Shown: piece by piece, positions 1 through 5,920 of the stretch | Position numbering within the stretch: the stretch's first letter is position 1 | Layout: the number at the start of each line of letters is the position of its first letter | Origin: Methanimicrococcus sp. | GTDB taxonomy: Archaea; Halobacteriota; Methanosarcinia; Methanosarcinales; Methanosarcinaceae | NCBI GenBank assembly: GCA_009776675.1 | Contig: WRNK01000008.1 | Coordinates: 1-14,673 of the forward strand | Direction: 5' to 3' | Length of the DNA: 14,673 nt | Position numbers and translations under genes: made by a program | The notes under the pieces: generated by a model | What the model was told of the DNA's origin: nothing | The model's database searches: none | Seen by the model: only the letters and a program-made list of their open reading frames with translations

Positions 1-115
1 ATTTGTTCTTCAAAAATGACCATTTACTGTAAGCGTTTTTCTATAAAATATTCTTTCAACACTTAAAAAGATATTTATCAATAAATAATGAAAAGATAGA
101 AATTACAAAATTAAA

Positions 116-159
116 AAACAGTTTCAATTTTAAATTGAGTTTTAAAATTGAATCTGTTT
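116..159 (-). terminator. Hairpin terminator overlapping the stop codon of the surface-protein gene
   Basis: Positions 116-134 and 141-159 form a 19-bp inverted repeat with one mismatch and a 6-nt loop; 12 bp next to the loop are perfect. On the minus strand the hairpin is followed directly by a run of six T within GTTTTTTAATTTTG. The 3' arm includes part of the stop codon of the minus-strand gene. This fits a hairpin-plus-oligo-T transcription end for that gene. Positions 1-115 downstream are AT-rich, and nothing else could be supported in them. Confidence 0.55.
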
Positions 160-1414
160 AGAATTTGTATTCTCGATACCTCTTCCAAATGAAAACGGCT
201 GCTCCGGCTATTAAAAGAATCGGAAGCACGAAGAAATACCGATAATTTAGCAAAGCTGCAATTGTGGAATTGCCAATCGCGCGGTACGAAACTTTGTCAA
301 TCTCACCTGATTTGGCGGAGCCGTTGTAGAGATAAGAGTATGACGGTTCAATTTCATAATATCCTTGTGCAGTTGCCGTCACCGTATATGTAATAATTCT
401 TTCGTTGTTTGGCATAAGCCTATCAATATCGAGCATTTGTCTGTCATCCAATCCGCTGGTTTCTTCTTTTCCATCAATTTTTAATTTTGCGTTTGGAGGG
501 AGCGGGAAATCAATATGAATATTTTCTGCCGGTATTGTTCCAATGTTTCGGATGGTTAAAGTTCCCTGAAGCTTGGACTGAGTGTAATAATCAACAGTTG
601 TGCCGTTGTTAATCTGGTTCGTAAATACAAGTGCTAACATCTCTGCAATATCAACTTTTGGCATATTCGTGCTGTTATAGCCGGAATATTGTGTTCCGAC
701 GCTATTCGTTGCAGTTGCAGTGGCGGCGGCTAAAGTAATTGATCCGGGCTCCATTGATTTTAATTGATACACTAAAACAGTTTTATTTTCCCCTTTTTTG
801 AATGATTGGGGATAGCTATTGTTTGTGACGATGTTAACCATAGTCAAAGGGTATTGGTACAGACCGGGGTCGGTTATTGTTACGTTTTCTGCTTCATATT
901 GCCCTGTATTTTCAACATATACAGTTACAGTAACCATATCACCAACAGTGATATTTTGAGGGGTGACTGTTTTTGTTATTTTTAATTCGGGTTTTCCGGA
1001 ACCTACGGCTTCATTGTGCCCGCCCGTAACAAGGGCATTATTTGTCACATTTGCACTTGTCCATATTTCTAATTTAACGTTGCCGCGCATGCCGTCTCTA
1101 AAATCAAGGACTCTTACGCTATAATTTCCATCCGATGCTGAAAAGTTGACAGAATCGTCCAGAGACATGCTGCTACGATTATAGACTTCTGTCCATTTGT
1201 CTTTCCATTCATATACTCTTATTTGGGCAGAGCTGTTATTTACTACATCAGTTTCATTAATTCCAACCGTGACGTCAATACAAACATTATTAATCATGTA
1301 CCCACTGCCGCTCTCTACCCAAGGATCATACGTTGCCGCTGACGCCGGAATTAATAATGCTGACAATATGAATGCAGCCAATAATACTTTTATGCCCGCG
1401 CTTTTGATATTCAT
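158..1414 (-). CDS. Secreted, C-terminally anchored surface protein (COG1361/CARDB-like)
   Basis: Predicted surface protein of 418 residues. The sequence shows an N-terminal signal peptide (residues 1-26, hydrophobic core then PASA before ATYD), an extracellular body, and one C-terminal membrane segment (about 392-411) followed by a basic tail (KRYREYKF). Two repeats resemble the beta-sandwich CARDB/DUF11 modules of archaeal S-layer-associated proteins: about 142-235, with a VTVYVENTGQYEAENVTI stretch, and about 254-350, with LTIRNIGTIPAENIHI. Many Asn-X-Ser/Thr sequons (for example NNSS, NVTI, NKT, NGT, NGS, NST) suggest N-glycosylation. The ATG is preceded on the minus strand by AAGGGA about 8 nt upstream, which supports this start. 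A repeat array lies upstream and a hairpin overlaps the stop codon. The ligand or partner is unknown, and adhesion or cell-envelope architecture is inference. It has no functional link to the adjacent nadC. Confidence 0.85.
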   Translation of the reverse strand: MNIKSAGIKVLLAAFILSALLIPASAATYDPWVESGSGYMINNVCIDVTVGINETDVVNNSSAQIRVYEWKDKWTEVYNRSSMSLDDSVNFSASDGNYSVRVLDFRDGMRGNVKLEIWTSANVTNNALVTGGHNEAVGSGKPELKITKTVTPQNITVGDMVTVTVYVENTGQYEAENVTITDPGLYQYPLTMVNIVTNNSYPQSFKKGENKTVLVYQLKSMEPGSITLAAATATATNSVGTQYSGYNSTNMPKVDIAEMLALVFTNQINNGTTVDYYTQSKLQGTLTIRNIGTIPAENIHIDFPLPPNAKLKIDGKEETSGLDDRQMLDIDRLMPNNERIITYTVTATAQGYYEIEPSYSYLYNGSAKSGEIDKVSYRAIGNSTIAALLNYRYFFVLPILLIAGAAVFIWKRYREYKF

Positions 1415-1436
1415 AATTTTATTCCCTTCATATTGT

Positions 1437-1660
1437 TTTTGTTTATTTTATTACTGTTTTTGCTTAATTGTTGCTGGTTTTGTTTATTTATTGCTATTTT
1501 TTTAACTGTTACTAGTTTTGTTTATTTATTGCTATTTTTTTAACTGTTACTAGTTTTGTTTATTTATTACTGTTTTTGCTTAATTGTTGCTGGTTTTGTT
1601 TATTTATTGCTATTTTTTTAACTGTTACCGTTTTTTCTTAATTGTTACTGTTTTTTGTTA
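1437..1660. repeat. Degenerate tandem array, 38-41 nt units, upstream of the surface-protein gene
   Basis: About five units start near 1437, 1478, 1516, 1554 and 1594, followed by shorter decayed copies to about 1680. Two unit types alternate. Type A contains GCTATTTTTTTAACTGTTAC and type B contains ACTGTTTTTGCTTAATTGTT. The 1478 and 1516 units are nearly identical and exactly 38 nt apart. Each unit also looks like two related halves of about 19 nt. On the minus (sense) strand the array is A-rich and lies 23 nt or more upstream of the ATG, so it probably sits in the 5' leader or promoter of that gene. It has no spacers and no coding potential, so it is not a CRISPR array. Confidence 0.8.
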
Positions 1661-1680
1661 TTGTTTTTGTTTATTTTATT

Positions 1681-1776
1681 GAATGATATGATATAACTTC
1701 ATGTATGATTACAAATAAATTATTTAATATTTTTGATTTAATTTGTTCATTCAAGTAAATTTTTTTCCATCATTTA
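1681..1776. other. AT-rich intergenic segment between nadC and the repeat array
   Basis: This segment follows the nadC stop codon on the minus strand. It is strongly AT-rich and contains TATA-like stretches such as GTTATATCA on the minus strand (about 1688-1700), which could serve the surface-protein gene. Together with the array it makes a gap of about 360 nt without genes. No single promoter can be chosen by eye. Confidence 0.3.
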
Positions 1777-2613
1777 TTAATCAATCATGTCAAGTCCGAT
1801 ATCTATCCACCCGGCATCGTTGATAACCGAACTCATGGATATAATATCTACACCTGTTTTTGCATATGCTTTTAAGTTTTCTTTACGAATTTTTCCGGAG
1901 GCTTCGATGAGAACATTTTTTCTCACATCATGATGTTCTAATATTTTTATTGTTTCAATAATTTGTTCCGGTGACATGTTATCTAAAAGGAGAATATCTG
2001 CGCCCAATTTTGCGGCTTCCAGCGCTTGTTCTTTTGTATCCGCTTCGATTTCTATTTTTTTAGTAAACGAACTTTGTTTTTTCGCTTCGATAAAAGCGTT
2101 TTTGAGACCCATAATTTCGATATGGTTGTCTTTTATCATGACAGTATCTGCTAAATTTTGGCGGTGCGTGTCGCCGCCGCCGTCAAATACGGCTTTCTTT
2201 TCAAATTTTCGGATTCCGGGAATTGTTTTTCGGGTGGCTGCAATTTTTGGCTTATTTTGCCCGGTCTCTTTTTTTATTATTTTAACACAATCGTGTGTAT
2301 TTGTTGCAATACCTGATAAGTGAGATAAGAAATTTAAAACAATTCTTTCCGCACGCAAAATTGAGACTGAATCGCCGTTGAGCCGATATATGATTTCACC
2401 GGCTTTTGCCGCATCCCCGTCCTTTACTTTTTGTTCAAACGAAATACCCATATATTTTAGGAGAGCGGATGCGATTTCTGTTCCCGAGATAATACACTCT
2501 TTCTTGACAATAATGGCAGCATTCACATTTTTTGAGGGAACCAGCGTACAAGAAATGTCATTGTCCCTTAAATCTTCCTCAAGAAAATGTTCAATTTCTC
2601 TTGTCAATATCAT
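1777..2613 (-). CDS. nadC: Nicotinate-nucleotide pyrophosphorylase (quinolinate phosphoribosyltransferase, carboxylating)
   Basis: Cytosolic enzyme of EC 2.4.2.19: quinolinate plus PRPP gives nicotinate mononucleotide, CO2 and pyrophosphate, the last step of quinolinate-based NAD synthesis. The 278-residue length is typical. Visible family motifs in order are ERIVLNFLSHLSGIAT (about 89-104); the substrate-binding core ATRKTIPGIRKFEKKAV with FDGGGDTHR and MIKDNHI (about 126-165); EIEADT (about 187-192), ADILLLDN (205-212) and LIEASGKI (235-242) of the alpha/beta barrel. The ATG has GGTG about 6-9 nt upstream on the minus strand, a partial match to the archaeal anti-SD. It is divergent from nadX across about 155 nt, so the three NAD genes share one control region. 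No key residue appears to be missing. Confidence 0.95.
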   Translation of the reverse strand: MILTREIEHFLEEDLRDNDISCTLVPSKNVNAAIIVKKECIISGTEIASALLKYMGISFEQKVKDGDAAKAGEIIYRLNGDSVSILRAERIVLNFLSHLSGIATNTHDCVKIIKKETGQNKPKIAATRKTIPGIRKFEKKAVFDGGGDTHRQNLADTVMIKDNHIEIMGLKNAFIEAKKQSSFTKKIEIEADTKEQALEAAKLGADILLLDNMSPEQIIETIKILEHHDVRKNVLIEASGKIRKENLKAYAKTGVDIISMSSVINDAGWIDIGLDMID

Positions 2614-2670
2614 TTTTTACACCAAAATTTCAAATGCTTCCAAAAAAGCCAATATACCAATTTACTCAAA

Positions 2671-2682
2671 TTTTAATTAAAT
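2671..2682 (-). promoter_or_regulatory. Candidate TATA box for nadC
   Basis: The minus-strand stretch ATTTAATTAAAA lies about 60-70 nt upstream of the nadC ATG. It would place transcription start near 2650 with a leader of about 37 nt carrying the GGTG ribosome site. The region is AT-rich throughout, so this is only a positional guess. Confidence 0.3.
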
Positions 2683-2722
2683 ACCTTTCTTTTGGAGAAT
2701 CATCAAATAATTATAGATGAAA

Positions 2723-2734
2723 TTCCTCGAAGAA
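2723..2734. promoter_or_regulatory. Candidate operator palindrome in the nadC/nadX divergent promoter
   Basis: TTCCTCGAAGAA is a 12-bp imperfect palindrome (TTC.TCGA.GAA) midway between the two divergent genes. It is flanked on both sides by copies of ATAATTAT (about 2708-2715 and 2738-2745). Its position between the two presumed TATA boxes would suit a regulator controlling both NAD transcription units. Function is inference from position and symmetry only. Confidence 0.25.
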
Positions 2735-2746
2735 ATGATAATTATA

Positions 2747-2756
2747 CATTATAAAA
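2747..2756 (+). promoter_or_regulatory. Candidate TATA box for nadX
   Basis: CATTATAAAA lies 13-23 nt before the first in-frame TTG of nadX. A start site about 25 nt downstream of its centre would fall near 2775-2780, which would make the message almost leaderless and remove part of the GGAGG site. An upstream AT-rich alternative is ATAATTATAC (about 2738-2747), which would leave GGAGG in a short leader. Confidence 0.35.
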
Positions 2757-2769
2757 ATGAGTTCTATGA

Positions 2770-3600
2770 TTGGAGGAATTGAATATTATTAAAATCGGTG
2801 TTATCGGATGTGGTTTTATCGGCTCACAAATATGCGAGGCCATTGATTCCGGTTTAATTCCTGCGCAACTTTTTGGTCTTTTTGATTTTTCTGACGAAAA
2901 AGTAAATATTATTTTAAAGCGTTTAACATCCTCTTCTCCAAAAAAATGTACGCCTGAAGAACTCATGGAATCGTGTGATTTGATTGTCGAATGTGCATCA
3001 CAGGAAGCCGTGTTTAAGTATGCGTTGCCGGCTTTAAACAAGGGCTGCAATTTAATGATTTTAAGTGTCGGTGCTCTTCAAAATCCCGATTTTTATGAAG
3101 AGATCAAAAAAGCGGCTTTAGCTCATCATTCTAAGATTTATATTCCCTCCGGCGCGATCGCCGGAACGGACGGACTAAAATCCGCGTCAATTGCCGGCTT
3201 ATCTTCTGTTTCTGTCACGACAAGAAAACCAATTTCAGGGTTAATCGGCTCTCCCTATTTGATTGAAAATAAGATTGACATTTCCAAAATTCAGGAACCG
3301 ATGGTCTTGTTTGAAGGCGCGGCGTCCAAAGCCGTCAAAGCTTTTCCCAAAAATGTGAATGTTTGTGCTACAATCAGCCTCTGCGGTCTTGGATTTGAAA
3401 AGACGGAAGTACGCATAATTGCCGACCCGACGATTTCTGAAAACATTCATGAGTTGGATGTTTACGGTGACTTCGGACACATGAAAATGATTATTGAAAA
3501 CAAGCCGTCTCCCCAAAATCCGAAAACCAGTTACTTGGCAGCATTATCAGCCATTTCAACATTGAAAAAATTAACAGATCCGATTCAATTCGGTATTTAA
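2770..3600 (+). CDS. nadX: L-aspartate dehydrogenase (NadX)
   Basis: Oxidises L-aspartate with NAD(P)+ to iminoaspartate (EC 1.4.1.21), the substrate of NadA, and so replaces the flavoenzyme NadB. Visible features are an N-terminal Rossmann motif GVIGCGFIGS (about 10-19), the IVECAS and LSVGAL strands of the NAD-binding domain, and the DUF108 signatures IPSGAIAGTDGLKSA (about 128-142), VNVCATISLCGLGFEKTEV, and ENIHELDVYGDFGHM, which holds the conserved His region expected for catalysis. Length and motif order are normal for the family. The start is uncertain. There is no in-frame ATG where homologues begin (just before KIGVIGCG). A perfect GGAGG at 2772-2776 lies inside the longest version (TTG 2770) and only 2 nt before TTG 2779. 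ATT at 2785 would have ideal spacing. nadA follows after 154 nt. Confidence 0.9.
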   Translation: MEELNIIKIGVIGCGFIGSQICEAIDSGLIPAQLFGLFDFSDEKVNIILKRLTSSSPKKCTPEELMESCDLIVECASQEAVFKYALPALNKGCNLMILSVGALQNPDFYEEIKKAALAHHSKIYIPSGAIAGTDGLKSASIAGLSSVSVTTRKPISGLIGSPYLIENKIDISKIQEPMVLFEGAASKAVKAFPKNVNVCATISLCGLGFEKTEVRIIADPTISENIHELDVYGDFGHMKMIIENKPSPQNPKTSYLAALSAISTLKKLTDPIQFGI

Positions 3601-3652
3601 CAATTTGCTTTTATTTTTAATCAATTTCCGAAACGGTTTAATAGGAACATCG

Positions 3653-3719
3653 ATTTTGAATATAATATCCGGCAGATTTTGATTTGATTTAAAAGATGAT
3701 CTGTCGGCGTTTTCAAAAT
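3653..3719 (+). promoter_or_regulatory. Two-part inverted repeat in the nadX-nadA gap
   Basis: An inner stem pairs CCGGCAGAT (3669-3677) with ATCTGTCGG (3699-3707), 9 bp including one G-U pair, with a 21-nt loop. An outer stem pairs ATTTTGAA (3653-3660) with TTCAAAAT (3712-3719), 8 perfect bp. The structure ends 35 nt before the nadA ATG. It could be a 5'-UTR element controlling nadA, an operator, or part of the nadX transcription end. T-rich sequence at 3608-3618 is a separate candidate for the nadX 3' end. Role unproven. Confidence 0.4.
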
Positions 3720-3754
3720 ATTTAAAAAATGGTTTTATTTTATTGTGATGAATT

Positions 3755-4669
3755 ATGGATATTCAAGAAATCATTCAACGCATATCTCTTTTAAAAGATG
3801 AGCAAAATGCGGTTATTATGGCTCATAATTATGCCCGTGCCGAAGTTCAAGACATTGCGGATATGGTGGGCGACTCATTTGCCCTCAGTCAAGCAGCTGT
3901 TTTGTCAGATGCTGAAACAATTGTTTTAGCAGGTGTTCGATTTATGGCGGAGAGTGCAGCCATTCTTTCGCCTCAAAAAACGATTCTTCTTCCTGCAGCC
4001 GATGCCGGGTGCCCGATGGCAGATATGGTAACGGCAGATGCTTTGCGTGACGCCAAGAAAAAATATCCAAATGCGGCTGTTGTTTGTTATGTCAACAGTT
4101 CCGCAGCAGTTAAAGCAGAATCTGATATTTGCTGTACATCCGCAAATGCCAAGGAAGTGGTTTCATCTCTGGACAACGATGAGATTATATTTGTTCCGGA
4201 CCGCAATCTGGGACGCTACGTTTCGTCTTTGACAAACAAAAAAATTCATCTGTGGGACGGTTACTGTCCGATTCATCATCAAATAAGTGAATCCGATGTG
4301 ATAAACGCGAAAAAGGCTCACCCAAATGCTCTTTTTTTGGCACATCCCGAATGCCAAGAAGATGTTTTAAAGCATGCAGATGGTATTTTCAGTACGGCAG
4401 GAATTATTCGTTATGCGGCTCAATCTGATGCGTCTGAATTTTTGATCGGGACGGAACTTGAAATGATACATAAGCTTCAAAAAGACAGTCCGAATAAGTC
4501 TTTTTATCCCGTTTCCAAATATGCTTATTGTTCGAATATGAAAATGGCAACACTGCCATCAATATTAAGAGCGCTTGAGACGAAAACAACGGTTGTGAAA
4601 GTTCCCGAAGAAATTCGCATGAAGGCAAAAAGAGCATTGGATCGTATGCTTGCCGTTGTTCCAAAATAA
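3755..4669 (+). CDS. nadA: Quinolinate synthase
   Basis: [4Fe-4S] enzyme (EC 2.5.1.72) condensing iminoaspartate with dihydroxyacetone phosphate to quinolinate. Its 304 residues match the compact archaeal/Thermotoga class. Family signatures are MAHNYA (22-27), DSFALSQAA (40-48), VRFMAESAAILSP (61-73), VNSSAAVKA, FVPDRNLG, and HPEC (197-200). The likely cluster ligands are Cys86 in GCPMAD, Cys171 in GYCPIH and Cys259 in YCSNMK, with the spacing expected for three-Cys NadA. The ATG has GTGAT 5 nt upstream, a partial anti-SD match. It works with NadX upstream and the divergent NadC. The TAA stop lies inside the first unit of the 28-nt repeat array, so the array begins exactly at the end of this gene. 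Confidence 0.96.
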   Translation: MDIQEIIQRISLLKDEQNAVIMAHNYARAEVQDIADMVGDSFALSQAAVLSDAETIVLAGVRFMAESAAILSPQKTILLPAADAGCPMADMVTADALRDAKKKYPNAAVVCYVNSSAAVKAESDICCTSANAKEVVSSLDNDEIIFVPDRNLGRYVSSLTNKKIHLWDGYCPIHHQISESDVINAKKAHPNALFLAHPECQEDVLKHADGIFSTAGIIRYAAQSDASEFLIGTELEMIHKLQKDSPNKSFYPVSKYAYCSNMKMATLPSILRALETKTTVVKVPEEIRMKAKRALDRMLAVVPK

Positions 4670-4850
4670 TAAATGGCGGTTGAACTTTTAAAAATAATAA
4701 ATGGCGGTTGAACTTTTAAAAATAATAAATGGCAATTGGACTTTTAAAATAATAAATGGCGGTTGAACTTTTAAAAATAATAAATGACAGTTGAACTTTT
4801 AAAAATAATAAATAACAGTTGAACTTTAAAAATAATAAAAGAGTGTTTGA
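4665..4850. repeat. 28-nt tandem array starting on the nadA stop codon
   Basis: Six units start at 4665, 4693, 4721, 4748, 4776 and 4804 (periods 28, 28, 27, 28, 28, 27), and a decayed seventh starts at 4831. The core is AATAATAAATGGCGG, then TTGAACTTTTAAA. The first three units and the fourth share GGCGG or GGCAA, while the fifth and sixth have GACAG or AACAG, so divergence runs along the array. Each unit places tandem TAA stops just before an ATG or its variant, so several short open frames start inside the array, for example peptide MAVELLKIINGG. There are no spacers. The array fills most of the nadA to UbiA-gene gap and would lie in the leader of the next gene if the two are cotranscribed. 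Confidence 0.92.
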
Positions 4851-4897
4851 CAGCAATTTCAAAAAAAATAAGGAACGTTTGAAATGACAGTAATTTC
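4849..4897 (+). repeat. Duplicated start region of the UbiA-family gene
   Basis: GACAGCAATTTC at 4849-4860 is repeated 37 nt later as GACAGTAATTTC at 4886-4897, which spans the start codon of the UbiA gene. The two 12-mers differ at one base. The stretch between them carries AGGAA, the likely ribosome site. It is a short similarity and could be chance, but it fits the other gene-edge duplications in this window. Confidence 0.35.
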
Positions 4898-5753
4898 TAA
4901 AGTAAAAGCCTATTTGGAATTGATGAGATACAAAAATTGTCTCATGGCGGGCTTGTCAGCTTTAGTTGCTGTTTTCATTACGGCTTCCATTTTAGATTAT
5001 TCTTTAGTTGGCGATTATATTGGATCTTTTGTCGGTTTGCTGAAAATATTTTCCACGGTCTTTTTGGTGACAGCCGGCGGCAATATGTTAAATGATTATT
5101 ATGATGTGAAAATTGACCGCGTCAATAAACCCCATCGTCCGATTCCGTCAGGCCGTATCGGAATGAAAGAAACGCTTTATTTGGCTGCTCTTTTTTTCAT
5201 TATCGGGATCGGCGTTATTTATTTTATTTGTTTAGAAGCACTTGTTATCGGAATGATCAACATTGTCCTTTTGATCAGCTATGCTAAAGTATTGAAGAGA
5301 ACCATTCTTTTGGGCAACTTTACGGTCTCTTACTTAACCGGATCCACGTTTTTGTTCGGAGCAGCGTTTTTCGGAACGGAGGGAATTATCGTTTTGATGC
5401 CGCTTTTCCTTTTGGCATTTTTAGCAACAGCGGCTCGTGAAATTGTCAAAGATATTGAAGATGTTGAGGGTGATTCAAAAGACGGTGCTGTGACATTTCC
5501 CATTCGGTATGGTGAAAAGTCGGCTGCTTATTTGGCGGCATTTTTCGGTGTTGTTGCCATCTTTCTTTGCCCGCTGCCTTATTTTATGGATATTTTGTCG
5601 ATTCATTATTTTTATGTTTTAGCAATCGGCATTTTTTGTATCATTTATGCGATTGATGTTTTGCTGCGGAAAAAAGAATATGCAAAATCATCCAAGTTTT
5701 TTAAAATCGCAATGTTTCTTGCGTTAGCGGCATTTGTTGTCGGCGTATTTTAA
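4884..5753 (+). CDS. UbiA-family prenyltransferase, probable digeranylgeranylglyceryl phosphate synthase
   Basis: Integral membrane prenyltransferase. The closest functional match is archaeal (S)-2,3-di-O-geranylgeranylglyceryl phosphate synthase (EC 2.5.1.42), which adds the second geranylgeranyl chain to the glycerol phosphate of archaeal lipids. The sequence shows the first Asp-rich motif NDYYDVKID (70-78) followed by RVNKPHRPIPSG, and the second DIEDVEGD (190-197) followed by GAVTFPIRYG. About eight or nine hydrophobic helices span its 289 residues, a normal length. The ATG has AGGAA about 8 nt upstream. It lies after the 28-nt array and before a hairpin/T-run. Its last 46 coding bases and stop are duplicated immediately downstream. 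Other UbiA substrates cannot be ruled out by sequence alone, but the opening LELMRYKNCLMAGLSA is typical of the archaeal lipid enzyme. Confidence 0.85.
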   Translation: MTVISKVKAYLELMRYKNCLMAGLSALVAVFITASILDYSLVGDYIGSFVGLLKIFSTVFLVTAGGNMLNDYYDVKIDRVNKPHRPIPSGRIGMKETLYLAALFFIIGIGVIYFICLEALVIGMINIVLLISYAKVLKRTILLGNFTVSYLTGSTFLFGAAFFGTEGIIVLMPLFLLAFLATAAREIVKDIEDVEGDSKDGAVTFPIRYGEKSAAYLAAFFGVVAIFLCPLPYFMDILSIHYFYVLAIGIFCIIYAIDVLLRKKEYAKSSKFFKIAMFLALAAFVVGVF

Positions 5754-5838
5754 GAAATTTATCATTTTTTTAATCGCGATGTTTCCTTCATTGGCGGGGC
5801 ATTTAGTCGGGTTATTTTAAGTAATTTATCATTTTTTA
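5705..5838 (+). repeat. 67-bp tandem duplication of the 3' end of the UbiA-family gene
   Basis: Positions 5705-5771 (the last 46 coding bases, the stop and 18 nt beyond) are repeated at 5772-5838 with exact 67-nt period. Matching landmarks are AATCGCAATGTTTC versus AATCGCGATGTTTC, and TAAGAAATTTATCATTTTTT versus TAAGTAATTTATCATTTTTT. The copies differ at several positions and by small compensating indels, so the duplication is not brand new. The second copy lies outside the reading frame and is not translated with the gene. Confidence 0.88.
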
Positions 5839-5851
5839 AAAATTCCATGTC

Positions 5852-5872
5852 CGTTTTATCAAAACGTTTTTT
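5852..5872 (+). terminator. Hairpin plus T-run between the UbiA gene and iorA
   Basis: CGTTTT (5852-5857), spacer ATC, then AAAACG (5861-5866) gives a perfect 6-bp hairpin followed at once by six T (5867-5872). It sits 99 nt after the UbiA stop codon, just past the duplicated gene tail, and before the iorA leader. It is probably the transcription end of the upstream unit. Function as an operator for iorA is the alternative. Confidence 0.5.
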
Positions 5873-5920
5873 AATCTCATTTCGTATCATGTTTAATTAT
5901 TTTATTTCAAGGGAGTTTTT

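Noticed and set aside
1437..1680. CRISPR array
   Set aside because: Units abut directly with no unique spacers, and unit length and sequence drift continuously. No cas gene is nearby. The same applies to 4665-4850 and 11243-11466.
3581..3642. Duplicated nadX tail (TCAATTCGGTATTTAA versus TCAATTTCCGAAACGGTTTAA)
   Set aside because: The similarity needs several gaps and is too short to separate from chance in AT-rich DNA, unlike the three clear gene-end duplications.
4831..4883. Independent promoter for the UbiA gene inside the decayed seventh repeat
   Set aside because: The stretch is AT-rich enough to contain TATA-like words anywhere. Nothing distinguishes one from the repeats, so no promoter was listed.
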